From positions 106,162 through 170,161 of the forward strand of contig NZ_RXNU01000010.1 of assembly GCF_003966225.1 (NCBI RefSeq): a stretch of 64,000 bases of DNA, read 5' to 3'. Both the position numbers and the translations under genes were made by a program. Within the stretch, counting starts at the first letter, position 1; each line of letters opens with the position of its first letter. The notes beneath the pieces are model-generated. The model saw only the letters and a list, made by a program, of their open reading frames with translations, was not told the DNA's origin and made no database searches. Shown here piece after piece: positions 1-8,800 of this stretch. Source of the DNA: Shewanella canadensis (lineage in GTDB: Bacteria > Pseudomonadota > Gammaproteobacteria > Enterobacterales > Shewanellaceae).

Positions 1-1671
1 GGAGCAAAATGACACCATTAACTCCTGAGGCGACTTCTGTAGCCCTGGACCATTATCGAATAACTGTATCTGAACCGATTCAGGGTCATAATTCACGCTG
101 ATATAGATCTTTTTATCTTTATTACTATTGCCTTTAACGCTCCCATCGAAGGCATCTAAGCTATTTTTGATGATATTGGCAACCACCTGGCTCACACCGA
201 CCTCATCGCCTTTGAGGTTAAAGGGAGTGCCCCGAGTGCTGATTTCCGCTTGCACCGAGTGCCGCTTAAACTCGGCTGAAAATAGCACCAATGAGTTATT
301 CATCACCAGATCCAGGCTGAACAGCTCATCCGAGGTTTCACGCCGCTTCAACAGGCCTCTTATTCTATGAACCACGGCCCCTGCACGTATCGACTGAGCA
401 TTAATTTTCCCCAATATTTCATAGGTTTCGGCGTCCGCTCTTCCCGAGTTATTGAGGTGCATCATGCCCCCTTCACTGTACTGAGTGATGGCCGCTATGG
501 GTTGATTCAGCTCATGAGCGAGTCCGGAACCTATCTCCCCTAAAATGGCAGTACTCTGCAGGCGCTCCAGCTGCAGGGCTTTATCCTGTAGCTGTCTCTC
601 GGTATCGATAAGAAACTCACTCTTCTGCCTGAACTTGTACTCCAGCCAGAGGTGATAAACCGTCGAAATAAGGAAGAGTAACAGCAGCGCACCTCCCCAC
701 TCCTTATTTTTTTCCATCCATTTCAAGACAGTTTGATAAAGTGGCGGTGGCGGAGTTTTCAGCTGTAACTCTTTAAATAGTTTGATCACTTTTAGCTGGC
801 TGACGGGGGCGGTCCACCCCATAGTTTTTGCGCTAATCGCGGCTTCGTCATCGGGCTCTAAGTCATACAGCGCCTGGGTTATTGCCCGTGTTATCTGAGT
901 CGGCACCGTCTCGGCAGCGGCAAATGACCAATTGGGATAGAGTTGGGTACTGACCAGACAGTCGTACCCTTTGGGCAAGGTGGGGTGAATAACCCGAAAG
1001 TCCTCTTTCTTTACCAAGCCACTGTCTATCATCTCCTCGAGGGTACAGAAAGGCGTGATCGCCGCCTCGACGGTTTTATCCCTTACCTGATAGACGATGG
1101 GTTCCAGTGGGAAACCTAAGAAACGCAGATCGCCAAAGTATTGCTCCGGAGAGTAGCCCATCTTATGCAACAAGCCGACGGCAGCTTGATAGCCGCCCAA
1201 CGCCTGAGGACCGCTGGCTACGATACTCTTACCTCTGAGATCGTTAAGGGTATAGATATCACTGTCGGCACGAACGATAATCGTCGCGCCGATGGCAAAC
1301 GTGGTGCCTTGATGCTTACGGCTCTTCATCGTCGCCAACCAAGAGAGGGGAAAGTTGCTGCTCAGGTTAAAATATTGACCCGGGTTGGTGATCATAAACT
1401 GAATATCGTGATTGAGCATCTGTTGGCTCATATCTTCAAAGCCTAAAGGCACGACCTCGAAATTTGCTCCCGGTACTCTTTCGGACAGATAGTCCATCAT
1501 AGGCTGCCAGCGCAGCTTGCCCTGCATAACACCATGGTTGGCCAGTACACCGACCCGCAAATGACGCTCAGGAAGACGCATGTCAGTGTTGAGCAGACTC
1601 GCCTCTTCATCGGAGTGAGCTAAGGCTGCATTTGATATAAGCATTACTATGATGAAGAGTACCGCAGGCAT
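1..1671 (-). CDS. ttrS: TtrS/ThsS-like sensor histidine kinase (3' end outside window)
   Basis: The reading frame is open from the ATG at 1671 to base 1, so about 557 residues are present and the C-terminal tip lies beyond the left edge. A signal peptide or N-terminal anchor (about residues 1-18) is followed by a PhnD/TctC-type periplasmic binding region with LRVGVLANHG near residue 38. One membrane segment follows (about 324-342), then a HisKA H-box AHELNQP with the phospho-acceptor His near residue 386, an N-box NIIKNSLDAF near 497 and a G-box DNGPGL near 542. This architecture is that of tetrathionate (TtrS) or thiosulfate (ThsS) sensors. The cognate regulator is the divergent gene at 1885. 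The sequence alone cannot separate tetrathionate from thiosulfate sensing. Confidence 0.85.
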   Translation of the reverse strand, partial: MPAVLFIIVMLISNAALAHSDEEASLLNTDMRLPERHLRVGVLANHGVMQGKLRWQPMMDYLSERVPGANFEVVPLGFEDMSQQMLNHDIQFMITNPGQYFNLSSNFPLSWLATMKSRKHQGTTFAIGATIIVRADSDIYTLNDLRGKSIVASGPQALGGYQAAVGLLHKMGYSPEQYFGDLRFLGFPLEPIVYQVRDKTVEAAITPFCTLEEMIDSGLVKKEDFRVIHPTLPKGYDCLVSTQLYPNWSFAAAETVPTQITRAITQALYDLEPDDEAAISAKTMGWTAPVSQLKVIKLFKELQLKTPPPPLYQTVLKWMEKNKEWGGALLLLFLISTVYHLWLEYKFRQKSEFLIDTERQLQDKALQLERLQSTAILGEIGSGLAHELNQPIAAITQYSEGGMMHLNNSGRADAETYEILGKINAQSIRAGAVVHRIRGLLKRRETSDELFSLDLVMNNSLVLFSAEFKRHSVQAEISTRGTPFNLKGDEVGVSQVVANIIKNSLDAFDGSVKGNSNKDKKIYISVNYDPESVQIQLFDNGPGLQKSPQELMVSFCS

Positions 1672-1730
1672 AACTCAATCCACTGAAACTGTCTTTATCG
1701 TACTAAGTTAGACGAACCCTTGTTAAAAAG

Positions 1731-1757
1731 CTGTGAGTGGAGACCGATTCATCACAG
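1731..1757. promoter_or_regulatory. Inverted repeat in the ttrS-ttrR intergenic region
   Basis: CTGTGA at 1731-1736 is mirrored by TCACAG at 1752-1757, near the centre of the divergent promoter region (1672-1884). A second short palindrome, CTCAAA-ccc-TTTGAG, lies at 1817-1831, and its TTTGAGATC part recurs at about 1858-1866 just before ttrR. The half sites of the first repeat resemble CRP half sites, but the 15-base spacing is too wide for a normal CRP operator. They could be binding sites of the response regulator; this is inference. Confidence 0.3.
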
Positions 1758-1884
1758 GTACTTGGTAGTTATACGCCTATAAAAGTTGTTTTAGTGATCT
1801 GACTCATCATACCTATCTCAAACCCTTTGAGATCAAGCGGACATCCGATTATTCTAATTTGAGATCCCAACGAATGAGCCCCGT

Positions 1885-2514
1885 ATGCCGAACACACTGC
1901 CGCTTTATCTCGTCGATGATGATGTCGCAATTTTAGACTCGCTCAGCTTTATGCTCGGCCAGTTCGGCTATCACATCACGGCGTTTAATAATGGTGATGA
2001 CTTTCTCAATACTGTCCCCTTAGATCGGGCTGCTTGCGTCATACTCGATAGCCGAATGCCGGAAGTCAGCGGGCAGGAGGTCCAGCAAAAGCTACTCGAA
2101 ATAGACAGCCCACTGGGCATCATTTTTCTCACCGGACATGGGGATATGCCCATGGCGGTCGATGCCTTTCGAAAGGGAGCCTGTGACTTTTTCCAAAAAC
2201 CCGTTTCGGGAAAAGCCTTGAGTTGTGCAATCGACAAGGCGATGCTCTACAGCCATAGAACCTTCGAGGCTCAGTCTCTCAAACGGAAATTGTCTACCCT
2301 ATCGGAACGAGAGCAAGAGGTACTGAATCTGCTCACTAAAGGGATGACCAATAAGCAGATATCGGAGGCGCTATTCCTCTCTTTGAGGACCATAGAGGTT
2401 CACCGAGCGAAAGTGATGAAGAAGCTTGAGGTACACAACATGGCCGAACTGGCCAAATATTCACAGATGAGTTCCGCTGAAGATCTGGATGAGATCTTAG
2501 GCCCACCGAGCTAA
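1885..2514 (+). CDS. ttrR: TtrR-like LuxR-family response regulator
   Basis: A 209-residue FixJ/NarL-type regulator. The receiver domain (about 5-120) has the acidic pocket DDD near residues 11-13, the phospho-acceptor Asp near 55 in ILDSRMPE, and a conserved Lys in FQKP. A LuxR-type HTH follows (about 138-190; LSEREQEVL, SLRTIEVHRAKVMKKL). It is divergent from the sensor kinase at 1671, so the two probably form one system sharing a 213-bp control region. In the best-known TtrRS systems the target is a tetrathionate reductase operon; that would have to lie left of this window. Confidence 0.85.
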   Translation: MPNTLPLYLVDDDVAILDSLSFMLGQFGYHITAFNNGDDFLNTVPLDRAACVILDSRMPEVSGQEVQQKLLEIDSPLGIIFLTGHGDMPMAVDAFRKGACDFFQKPVSGKALSCAIDKAMLYSHRTFEAQSLKRKLSTLSEREQEVLNLLTKGMTNKQISEALFLSLRTIEVHRAKVMKKLEVHNMAELAKYSQMSSAEDLDEILGPPS

Positions 2515-2862
2515 ACCTCCTGGCTAGCCCCTCTGCAACCAACTTTTCCTGAGACAGTTTTTCCTGAGACAGCTTTTCCTGAGCCAGTTTGCCTGCGACA
2601 CCTTGTCGCAGTTTGCACATAAACCTTTGTCAGATATTGATTTTAACGGCACAATTCTAAACTGACACTTGTGCTTATTTACTCGACGATTCACTTCAGT
2701 TCCAGACGATTTCTTTCGCAGTCAACTGCCTAAGCGATGAGAGCAATTTATATATGAATCGATTGAAGCCTGTCACCGAATATTAAAATTTAGGGAAACA
2801 TCCACTGCACTACCCTCCCCGAGCGACTCCTCCGTCCCCGGGGATTTTTTTGCCTAAATCGA
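2515..2862. other. Intergenic region with no gene
   Basis: This 348-base stretch between convergent genes holds the 15-bp tandem repeat listed separately. No ORF with a plausible start and no clear terminator was seen. Confidence 0.5.
2544..2588 (+). repeat. 15-bp tandem repeat, three copies
   Basis: Three head-to-tail copies of TTTTCCTGAGACAGT-like units at 2544-2558, 2559-2573 and 2574-2588. Copy 2 differs in its last base and copy 3 at one internal base. The repeat starts 30 bases after the ttrR stop codon. Confidence 0.9.
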
Positions 2863-3837
2863 CTAAGCCCGGCCTCGCTTACGGAGCAGCATATTTTTAT
2901 CTGCGGCCTCAAGCTGAGCCTCAAAATCTGTGGTTAACTCAAGCTTTGCACCACCGATAGAAGCAGAGAAGATGGGCAAGGTAAAATCATCGCCTTGGCG
3001 GCTAAACCCATCGAGAATACGACTGCGTATGGCATCCATATCATTGTCATCATCGATCACGATAAGAGCCACAAACTCGTCTCCCCCCATCCTCCCGATC
3101 ACATCGGACTGACGCACACACGCTTTCAATACCCGGGCAATATGCTGTAACACCAGGTCGCCGACACTATGACCATGCTCATCGTTAATCAACTTAAAGT
3201 CATCGACATCCAGATAGAGCAGCCCCAGTTGACTCTCGGTGCGCTTCGCCAGCTTTATGCGCTGCTCCGCCAGCACGAGAAAACCTCGTCTGTTATTGAT
3301 CCCGCTTAACGGATCGGTAATGGCCAGCTTCTGCATCTGCTCATAGAGGCCCAGCATAGCCAAGTCAGCTTCGAGAATATCTTTCAGATGATGTATCAGT
3401 TCAATGTAAGTATCTTTGTAGTCTGTCTCTTCATAATCCATCACACAAAATGTACCGAAGACCTCTCCGTCGGGCCAAAATACCGGAACGCCCAGATAGG
3501 AGGTGAAACCATCATCGCGCACCTCCGGGTTGGTATCCCAACACACGTCAATCGATGCATTAGAGACATAAAGTTCTGTACGCGTCTCGACAATTTTACG
3601 GCAAAATATATTCGCATCGGGTTCAATGACCACACCGGCGGGATAGGGGTTAGAGTCTTGCTCACTGGCGATGGTGACTTGAAAACCACTGGGGGTGTAC
3701 TGCACGAGAAATCCGGCCGGCGCATCAAAAAGCTTGGCTAATAAATTAATCGTTTTTTGCCACTTCTCGATAGAGATAAGATCATGAGGGGTATCGAGTA
3801 AAAAACGATCTGTTTCAAACTCTGCATTCTTTGTCAT
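2863..3837 (-). CDS. GAF-GGDEF diguanylate cyclase
   Basis: About 324 residues, cytosolic, with no membrane segment. An N-terminal GAF-type sensory domain (about 20-155; FDAPAGFLVQY, SYLGVPVFWPDGEVFGTFCV) precedes a GGDEF domain (about 165-322). The catalytic motif GRMGGDEF is intact near residue 250 and an RQSD sequence five residues upstream fits the RxxD product-inhibition site, so it is probably an active, feedback-inhibited c-di-GMP synthase. The start is set at the ATG at 3837 because AGGAG lies 7-8 bases upstream. An in-frame ATG 18 bases earlier has no such site. The GAF ligand is unknown. Confidence 0.88.
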   Translation of the reverse strand: MTKNAEFETDRFLLDTPHDLISIEKWQKTINLLAKLFDAPAGFLVQYTPSGFQVTIASEQDSNPYPAGVVIEPDANIFCRKIVETRTELYVSNASIDVCWDTNPEVRDDGFTSYLGVPVFWPDGEVFGTFCVMDYEETDYKDTYIELIHHLKDILEADLAMLGLYEQMQKLAITDPLSGINNRRGFLVLAEQRIKLAKRTESQLGLLYLDVDDFKLINDEHGHSVGDLVLQHIARVLKACVRQSDVIGRMGGDEFVALIVIDDDNDMDAIRSRILDGFSRQGDDFTLPIFSASIGGAKLELTTDFEAQLEAADKNMLLRKRGRA

Positions 3838-3946
3838 CAAGAACTCCTGTGGCAAATAATGTACAACAGATACATCTTATAACAGATCAACCAAAACTCT
3901 TAACTTTTAACCTACAGGCCATATATTCCGGGTTGTTGAACGGGTC

Positions 3947-3975
3947 GTTGCCGACACATTGCCCTTGTTTGCATT
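3947..3975 (-). repeat. 29-bp duplication of regA HTH coding sequence
   Basis: These 29 bases match 4081-4109 with a single mismatch. The latter encode NANKGNVSAT in the HTH of the RegA-like regulator. The copy lies 27 bases beyond that gene's stop codon, in the same orientation and outside any gene. Confidence 0.8.
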
Positions 3976-4001
3976 AAGAGTTACATCCAGTTTTTTGAAC
4001 T

Positions 4002-4604
4002 TTACGCCCTATGATCAAGCGCTGGCTTCTTCAGTAGTTTTCGTTGCAGCGTTCTCCGGTGCATTCCCAGCTGACGAGCGGTTGCCGACACATTGCCCTT
4101 GTTCGCATTCAACACCTGCTGAATATGCTCCCACTCGACACGCTTTGGGTTCAGTGGCACCTCATCTACACTCTTAACATCCATGTCCGCGGGAGCCGCA
4201 TTCAATGCCCTAAGCAGAGTTTGCGTATCTACCGGCTTCGCCAGGTAGTTATCGGCGCCCATTCTGATAGCTTCGACGGCGGTGGCAATACTTGCGTAAC
4301 CGGTCAACAGCACCATAGTGACATCAGGCAAACTCTTACGCAGCGGCTCAATCAAGGACAAACCGTTGTCTTCGTCTAGTTTCATATCCAACAGGATATG
4401 GCTGGGTTGAAATTGCCGCGCAAGCAGCAAACCTTGTGTCACATCATGGGCTTGCTGACACTCGAATCCCTGCCGTGTTAAGCGCCTCGCCAATACCCCG
4501 CCCAGAGCCAGATCGTCTTCGATGATCAACAGCTTTTTCGACTTAGATAGCGAGCAGGCTTGTTGCTTAGTTTTTGACTTAGCTTGTGAATGAGTTAGTG
4601 ACAT
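4002..4604 (-). CDS. regA: RegA/PrrA/RoxR-type response regulator
   Basis: A 200-residue regulator with a receiver domain (about 23-138; IIEDDLA, phospho-acceptor Asp near 73 in LLDMKLDEDNG, LLTGYAS, Lys in LAKPVD). The C-terminal Fis-type HTH (about 165-192; GNVSATARQLGMHRRTLQRK) has the MHRRTLQR signature of the RegA/ActR/PrrA family. Members of this family control respiration, cytochrome and energy genes according to redox state. The gene is separated by 4 bases from the RegB-like kinase, so the pair is co-transcribed. A short duplicate of the HTH coding sequence lies just downstream. Confidence 0.88.
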   Translation of the reverse strand: MSLTHSQAKSKTKQQACSLSKSKKLLIIEDDLALGGVLARRLTRQGFECQQAHDVTQGLLLARQFQPSHILLDMKLDEDNGLSLIEPLRKSLPDVTMVLLTGYASIATAVEAIRMGADNYLAKPVDTQTLLRALNAAPADMDVKSVDEVPLNPKRVEWEHIQQVLNANKGNVSATARQLGMHRRTLQRKLLKKPALDHRA

Positions 4605-4608
4605 AGTT

Positions 4609-5859
4609 TTAGCTTCCCTCCACAGGTAAAGTTACTTCTGCGACGGCACCACCATCCACATGTGTACCCAAAATCAATTTCCCGCCCAGACGCTCAAAAC
4701 TGGCATGACTAAGCATCAACGCTATTCCCATCCCCGTTGGACTGTCCACCAGCTTATGCCCCAATTGAGACAACAGACGCTTAGGGATCCCAACACCGTA
4801 ATCACGCACCCGAAGACGAATACAGGGATAAACATCATCAAGAATTATCTCAATTTTGACTCTCTGCTCCTGCAGGTGTTCATTGCTGGCACGAGCGGCA
4901 TTTTCGACTAAAGAGAGTAGAGCAGGCAACAAGCTGGTATCGGTTTGCACTAAGGTGTGGCTGGCCTCCTCATCCAACTCCAACTCAAGTTTTAATTGAG
5001 GCATAAGCAGTGTGACCTGCTGCCTTAACATAGCGATAAGCTCGCCCACCTCAACCTCTACCCGTTTATGCTCGCGAATAGATTCGGTCGCACACCTGAG
5101 CTCTGTCAGAGTCTGTTCACAGCGAAACAGGGCGGTATCCATCTCCTTAACCGCTGGCGAGTTATGCCCTAGCTCTTCGTCCACCTCCTCAACCAGCAGA
5201 CGTAAACTGGACAGCGGAGTGGCCAGCTGATGCGCCATTTGAGCCGACGCGGTGCCTAACGCCAACAGCTTCTCCTGCCGTAACTGAGCTTCACGCATAT
5301 AGGCCAGTTCAGAGTCTTGCCGCCTCATCCGTTTGGAGATAAACGCGACACTGGTGGTCAGCACCAGTGATGATATGACGAAGTTAAACCACATACCTAA
5401 GTAATGTGAACTCATATCCATGCCGTGGTGTTGCATCTGTTCCTGGGGGACAAAGTAGAGCATCAGGCTATAAGCAAATGTCGAGATAAGGGTCAGAGAC
5501 CAGGGTGCCCAGCGAGGCAGTATCACGGCCGCTATCGCGATAGGCAGCAGTAACAACGAGATAAACGCATTGGTGGCCCCGCCGGTAAAATAGAGCCAGG
5601 TGATCCAAAATGCGGTATCGAGCAGCAGCGCGATGAACAGGCCCGAGTCTTTCGACTGTAGCGGATGGCGTATCGAGAAGGTGACCCCGAGATAGATGGT
5701 TTCAAGCAGCAGGGCATAATTAAGTGCCGGACTATACAGGGAGAGCCCGAAAGTTTCCGCCGCGGTAAATGTCAGTCCGAGCTTGAGCAATAGACTCAAG
5801 ATACGCAAGAAAGCCAGCTGATCCGACGGTCTCAAGTTAGGAAGTAAACTGTGGGGCAT
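4609..5859 (-). CDS. regB: RegB/PrrB/RoxS-type redox sensor histidine kinase
   Basis: A 416-residue membrane kinase. Several hydrophobic segments span about 15-180, followed by a HisKA region with MAHQLATPLSSL (phospho-acceptor His near 210) and an ATPase domain with ENAARAS and DYGVGI. The segment FTGGATNAF near residues 92-99 corresponds to the quinone-binding heptapeptide GGxxNPF of RegB, with Ala in place of Pro. A Cys near 247 (LFRCEQTL) sits where the redox-active Cys of RegB is found. Both suggest sensing of the quinone pool and redox state. It lies in an operon with the ChaN-like gene upstream (17 bases) and regA downstream. Confidence 0.88.
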   Translation of the reverse strand: MPHSLLPNLRPSDQLAFLRILSLLLKLGLTFTAAETFGLSLYSPALNYALLLETIYLGVTFSIRHPLQSKDSGLFIALLLDTAFWITWLYFTGGATNAFISLLLLPIAIAAVILPRWAPWSLTLISTFAYSLMLYFVPQEQMQHHGMDMSSHYLGMWFNFVISSLVLTTSVAFISKRMRRQDSELAYMREAQLRQEKLLALGTASAQMAHQLATPLSSLRLLVEEVDEELGHNSPAVKEMDTALFRCEQTLTELRCATESIREHKRVEVEVGELIAMLRQQVTLLMPQLKLELELDEEASHTLVQTDTSLLPALLSLVENAARASNEHLQEQRVKIEIILDDVYPCIRLRVRDYGVGIPKRLLSQLGHKLVDSPTGMGIALMLSHASFERLGGKLILGTHVDGGAVAEVTLPVEGS

Positions 5860-5875
5860 ACGTTAGGTCTCTGTG

Positions 5876-6661
5876 TCAGTTTTCTGAAAAAATCCTGGGA
5901 GCCGATGAACTCACCTTACCCAGCATCCAATGGATCTCATACCGGCTTTTTTCACCGGCATTAAAGACCTCTTCCTTAGTAGATAAATCCCTATCCCTTA
6001 GCTGATGAACTTTGCAGCCTGACTCGCATACCCAGGCAGTACCACCGGTCTGAAGTAAATTAACACTCACCACGGCCTCGCCTGACTCCTTGATGTAAGC
6101 TCCCATATTCTTCGAAGCTAAGTCCCATGAGTTACCATGCTTAATTTTATTATGCCGGTTCCCGGTTAAAGCAATAATCAAATTATGTTCTGAAATACTC
6201 TCAATAATCTTTTTAGACATATCGAGATCTCTCTGTTCATCCTCGGATTCAAAAAACAGAAGATCCAGGGCATCGGCCTTAACTAACTCGTTAAGTTTCA
6301 TAAGCAAGTCATACATGGCAAGGCTCGTCTTACCATCATGTTGGGTCCTCCAGACTTCGGAGTTTTGAATACTGGACTCGAGGTGCTTCGCATCTCCATC
6401 CATGATGATCTGCCCCTCTGAGAGCTCGATTCCAACCACGAGTCGCCGTTCTTGATTTTTTAGCGCATTACAGATTATCTGATAAAATTTTTCCGGAGAC
6501 TCACGGGTTCCGTGCATCTCCCCAACCAAAATAATATTATTTTTACTGTCCTTGATAACACTGTCTATTTGAGAGGGAAGTGCATCGCAAGCGTATAGGT
6601 TAACTGGTGAGCCTATAACGGCTGCAAGAATCAGTAATAACACTCTTTTTACGGAAATCAT
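5876..6661 (-). CDS. ChaN-like (Tiki/TraB superfamily) exported protein
   Basis: A 261-residue protein with an N-terminal signal peptide (about 1-24). The motifs LVGEMHGTRES (about 45-55), VVGIELSEG (about 75-83) and ALTGNRHNKIKHG (about 160-175) fit the haem-binding-uptake ChaN family of the Tiki superfamily, where the conserved Glu/His residues are thought to be functional. It ends 17 bases before the RegB-like gene and looks like the first gene of that three-gene operon. Whether it binds haem or is a protease-like member cannot be told from the sequence. The link to redox sensing is inferred from position only. Confidence 0.65.
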   Translation of the reverse strand: MISVKRVLLLILAAVIGSPVNLYACDALPSQIDSVIKDSKNNIILVGEMHGTRESPEKFYQIICNALKNQERRLVVGIELSEGQIIMDGDAKHLESSIQNSEVWRTQHDGKTSLAMYDLLMKLNELVKADALDLLFFESEDEQRDLDMSKKIIESISEHNLIIALTGNRHNKIKHGNSWDLASKNMGAYIKESGEAVVSVNLLQTGGTAWVCESGCKVHQLRDRDLSTKEEVFNAGEKSRYEIHWMLGKVSSSAPRIFSEN

Positions 6662-6788
6662 TCGTTAAACTCCATTTCAATGAATTTTGATCCAATCCAA
6701 TTGGATACTATAGCGATTAAGCTTTTCAAACCATAGTGACTTGTTTAGTCTGTGAGCTATCCGGGATGGTTTAAAAAAGAGATAAAAA

Positions 6789-8738
6789 ATGCCAGAGGCG
6801 CAACTACCACTTGTCATAGCGGGGCCCACTCTTCGCCACTGCGACTCAGATAACTTTACCCTATGGTATGTCAGTCGTGAGCCTATGAATGAGTTATCGC
6901 TGACTCTGGCTCTGAAGCACCACAGTGAAACATCAGCACTCGTCTTTAAAGAGTCACTGAGCACCAATCAGGTGCACGCCCTCAGACTTGGAGAGCATGC
7001 CTGGCAATATATTATCCATGTCAACCGGGCTCAGCTTCTGCCAGCTAATGAAGCGATAAGTTACCGACTCGACGACAGTCAACATGGGGCCATCTTTGCT
7101 GAAATAGAAGCGCTCAATTACCCGGAAAATGCCACACCTGAATTTGTCATCAAACCTGACATAGATACTATGCTACACGGTTCGTGCCGTAATGCTCACC
7201 ACCATAGCGGCGATGCCTTAGTCGCCGCCGACACCAGGTTGCAGCAGAACCTGAGTGTAGAGGCCAGACCCGCACTCATGATGCTCAGCGGCGATCAGGT
7301 CTATGTCGATGACGTCGCCGGCCCTATGATCTACGCCATCGGTGAGGTCATAAAACTACTGGGGTTACCGCAGGAGAAATTTGACCATGCAGCCCTGCCG
7401 GGGAGTGAGTCGATAAGCTACCATCCCGCGGCGCTCTACCGCAGGCATAAGAACTTACTTCCCAGAACCCAGTACCCGGCTAAGACCCCCATTACTCATT
7501 GGTATAAGAACCACCCCATATTTACCTCTTCCATCGCCGAAAATCATCTGGTCAGTTTGGGGGAAGTTATCGCGTTCTATCTGCTCAGCTGGTCACCCGA
7601 GCTATGGGAAAAGATCGATATTCCCAAAGAGGTGGTGGGTTTATCGGCGGCGAACACTAAACGATGGGGGCGGGAGTGGATACATCTGCTGGAGTTTAAG
7701 TCCGGCCTGGCTCAGGTCAGGCGGCTTATGGCACATCTGCCCACCTATATGATCTTCGATGATCACGATATTACCGATGACTGGAACCTCACCGCTAAAT
7801 GGGAGGAGGCAGCCTATGGCCATGCCTTCTCTAAACGCATTATAGGTAATGCGCTGATTGGTTATGCCATTTTTCAGGGAATAGGCAATGCCCCCGCCAA
7901 ATTTACGCCTGAAATAGCTCCCCTGCTGAATGACTTTTTTACAGCGCAAGATGAAACCAAACATGACCAGCTGATCGATACCTTGCTCAGATTCGAACAC
8001 TGGCACTACACCCTGAACACCTCCCCTAAACTGGTGGTGCTCGATACCCGTACCAATCGCTGGCGTAGCGAGTCTAACCTTGCCAAGCCGTCGGGCCTGA
8101 TGGACTGGGAGGCCTTAATGGAGCTTCAACAGGAGTTGGTGGGTCAGAGTAAGGTCATCATCGTCTCGGCGGCCCCCATGTTTGGGGTAAAACTGATAGA
8201 GACGATGCAGAGAACGGCAACAATGCTGGGGGGATCCTTGTTAATCGATGCCGAGAACTGGATGGCGCACCCGGGAACGGCCAATACTCTGTTGAGTATC
8301 TTTCAACACAGAAAGACCCCGGAGCAGTTTGTCATCCTCTCAGGCGATGTGCACTACTCCTTCAGCTACGATATCCATATTCGCTTCAGAAAAGGCGGCC
8401 CGCAGATCTACCAGATCACCTGCAGCGGTATTAAGAATCAGTTTCCGGAAAAGTTACTGCCCATTTTCGATAAACTCAATGGCTGGCTTTATGGCCACTT
8501 CTCGCCGCTAAACTTTTTTACCAAGCGTAAGCGGATGAATATTCGTGGTCGTCGCCCCAATGGCGAACGCAGCAGGCGATTAGTGAACAGGAGTGGTATC
8601 GGTCTGGTCAGATTCGGGCCCAACGGTGCCCCCACTCAAATCAGCGTACTCCATGCGGATATGACAGAGACACACTTCAACAAACCGAGTCGAAAGCACC
8701 GGGACTCTCAAGTACAAGCTGAGGAGTCGAGCCGATAA
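6789..8738 (+). CDS. PhoD-like alkaline phosphatase/phosphodiesterase
   Basis: A 649-residue protein without an evident signal peptide. Metallophosphatase motifs are spread as in the PhoD-like family: HGSCRNAHH (about 130-140), LSGDQVYVDD (about 162-172), IFDDHDITDDW (about 322-333) and LSGDVHYSFSY (about 515-525). It is longer than classical secreted PhoD and lacks the usual Tat signal, so it is probably a cytoplasmic member of the PhoD-like domain family with unknown substrate. It stands alone, divergent from the ChaN-regBA operon and convergent with the pseudouridine synthase gene. Confidence 0.8.
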   Translation: MPEAQLPLVIAGPTLRHCDSDNFTLWYVSREPMNELSLTLALKHHSETSALVFKESLSTNQVHALRLGEHAWQYIIHVNRAQLLPANEAISYRLDDSQHGAIFAEIEALNYPENATPEFVIKPDIDTMLHGSCRNAHHHSGDALVAADTRLQQNLSVEARPALMMLSGDQVYVDDVAGPMIYAIGEVIKLLGLPQEKFDHAALPGSESISYHPAALYRRHKNLLPRTQYPAKTPITHWYKNHPIFTSSIAENHLVSLGEVIAFYLLSWSPELWEKIDIPKEVVGLSAANTKRWGREWIHLLEFKSGLAQVRRLMAHLPTYMIFDDHDITDDWNLTAKWEEAAYGHAFSKRIIGNALIGYAIFQGIGNAPAKFTPEIAPLLNDFFTAQDETKHDQLIDTLLRFEHWHYTLNTSPKLVVLDTRTNRWRSESNLAKPSGLMDWEALMELQQELVGQSKVIIVSAAPMFGVKLIETMQRTATMLGGSLLIDAENWMAHPGTANTLLSIFQHRKTPEQFVILSGDVHYSFSYDIHIRFRKGGPQIYQITCSGIKNQFPEKLLPIFDKLNGWLYGHFSPLNFFTKRKRMNIRGRRPNGERSRRLVNRSGIGLVRFGPNGAPTQISVLHADMTETHFNKPSRKHRDSQVQAEESSR

Positions 8739-8800
8739 ACTGCGACAAAGAGCATTAAACCAGAGCGCTTAATTTACCGGTTGCTGTGATGGCTTACCTT

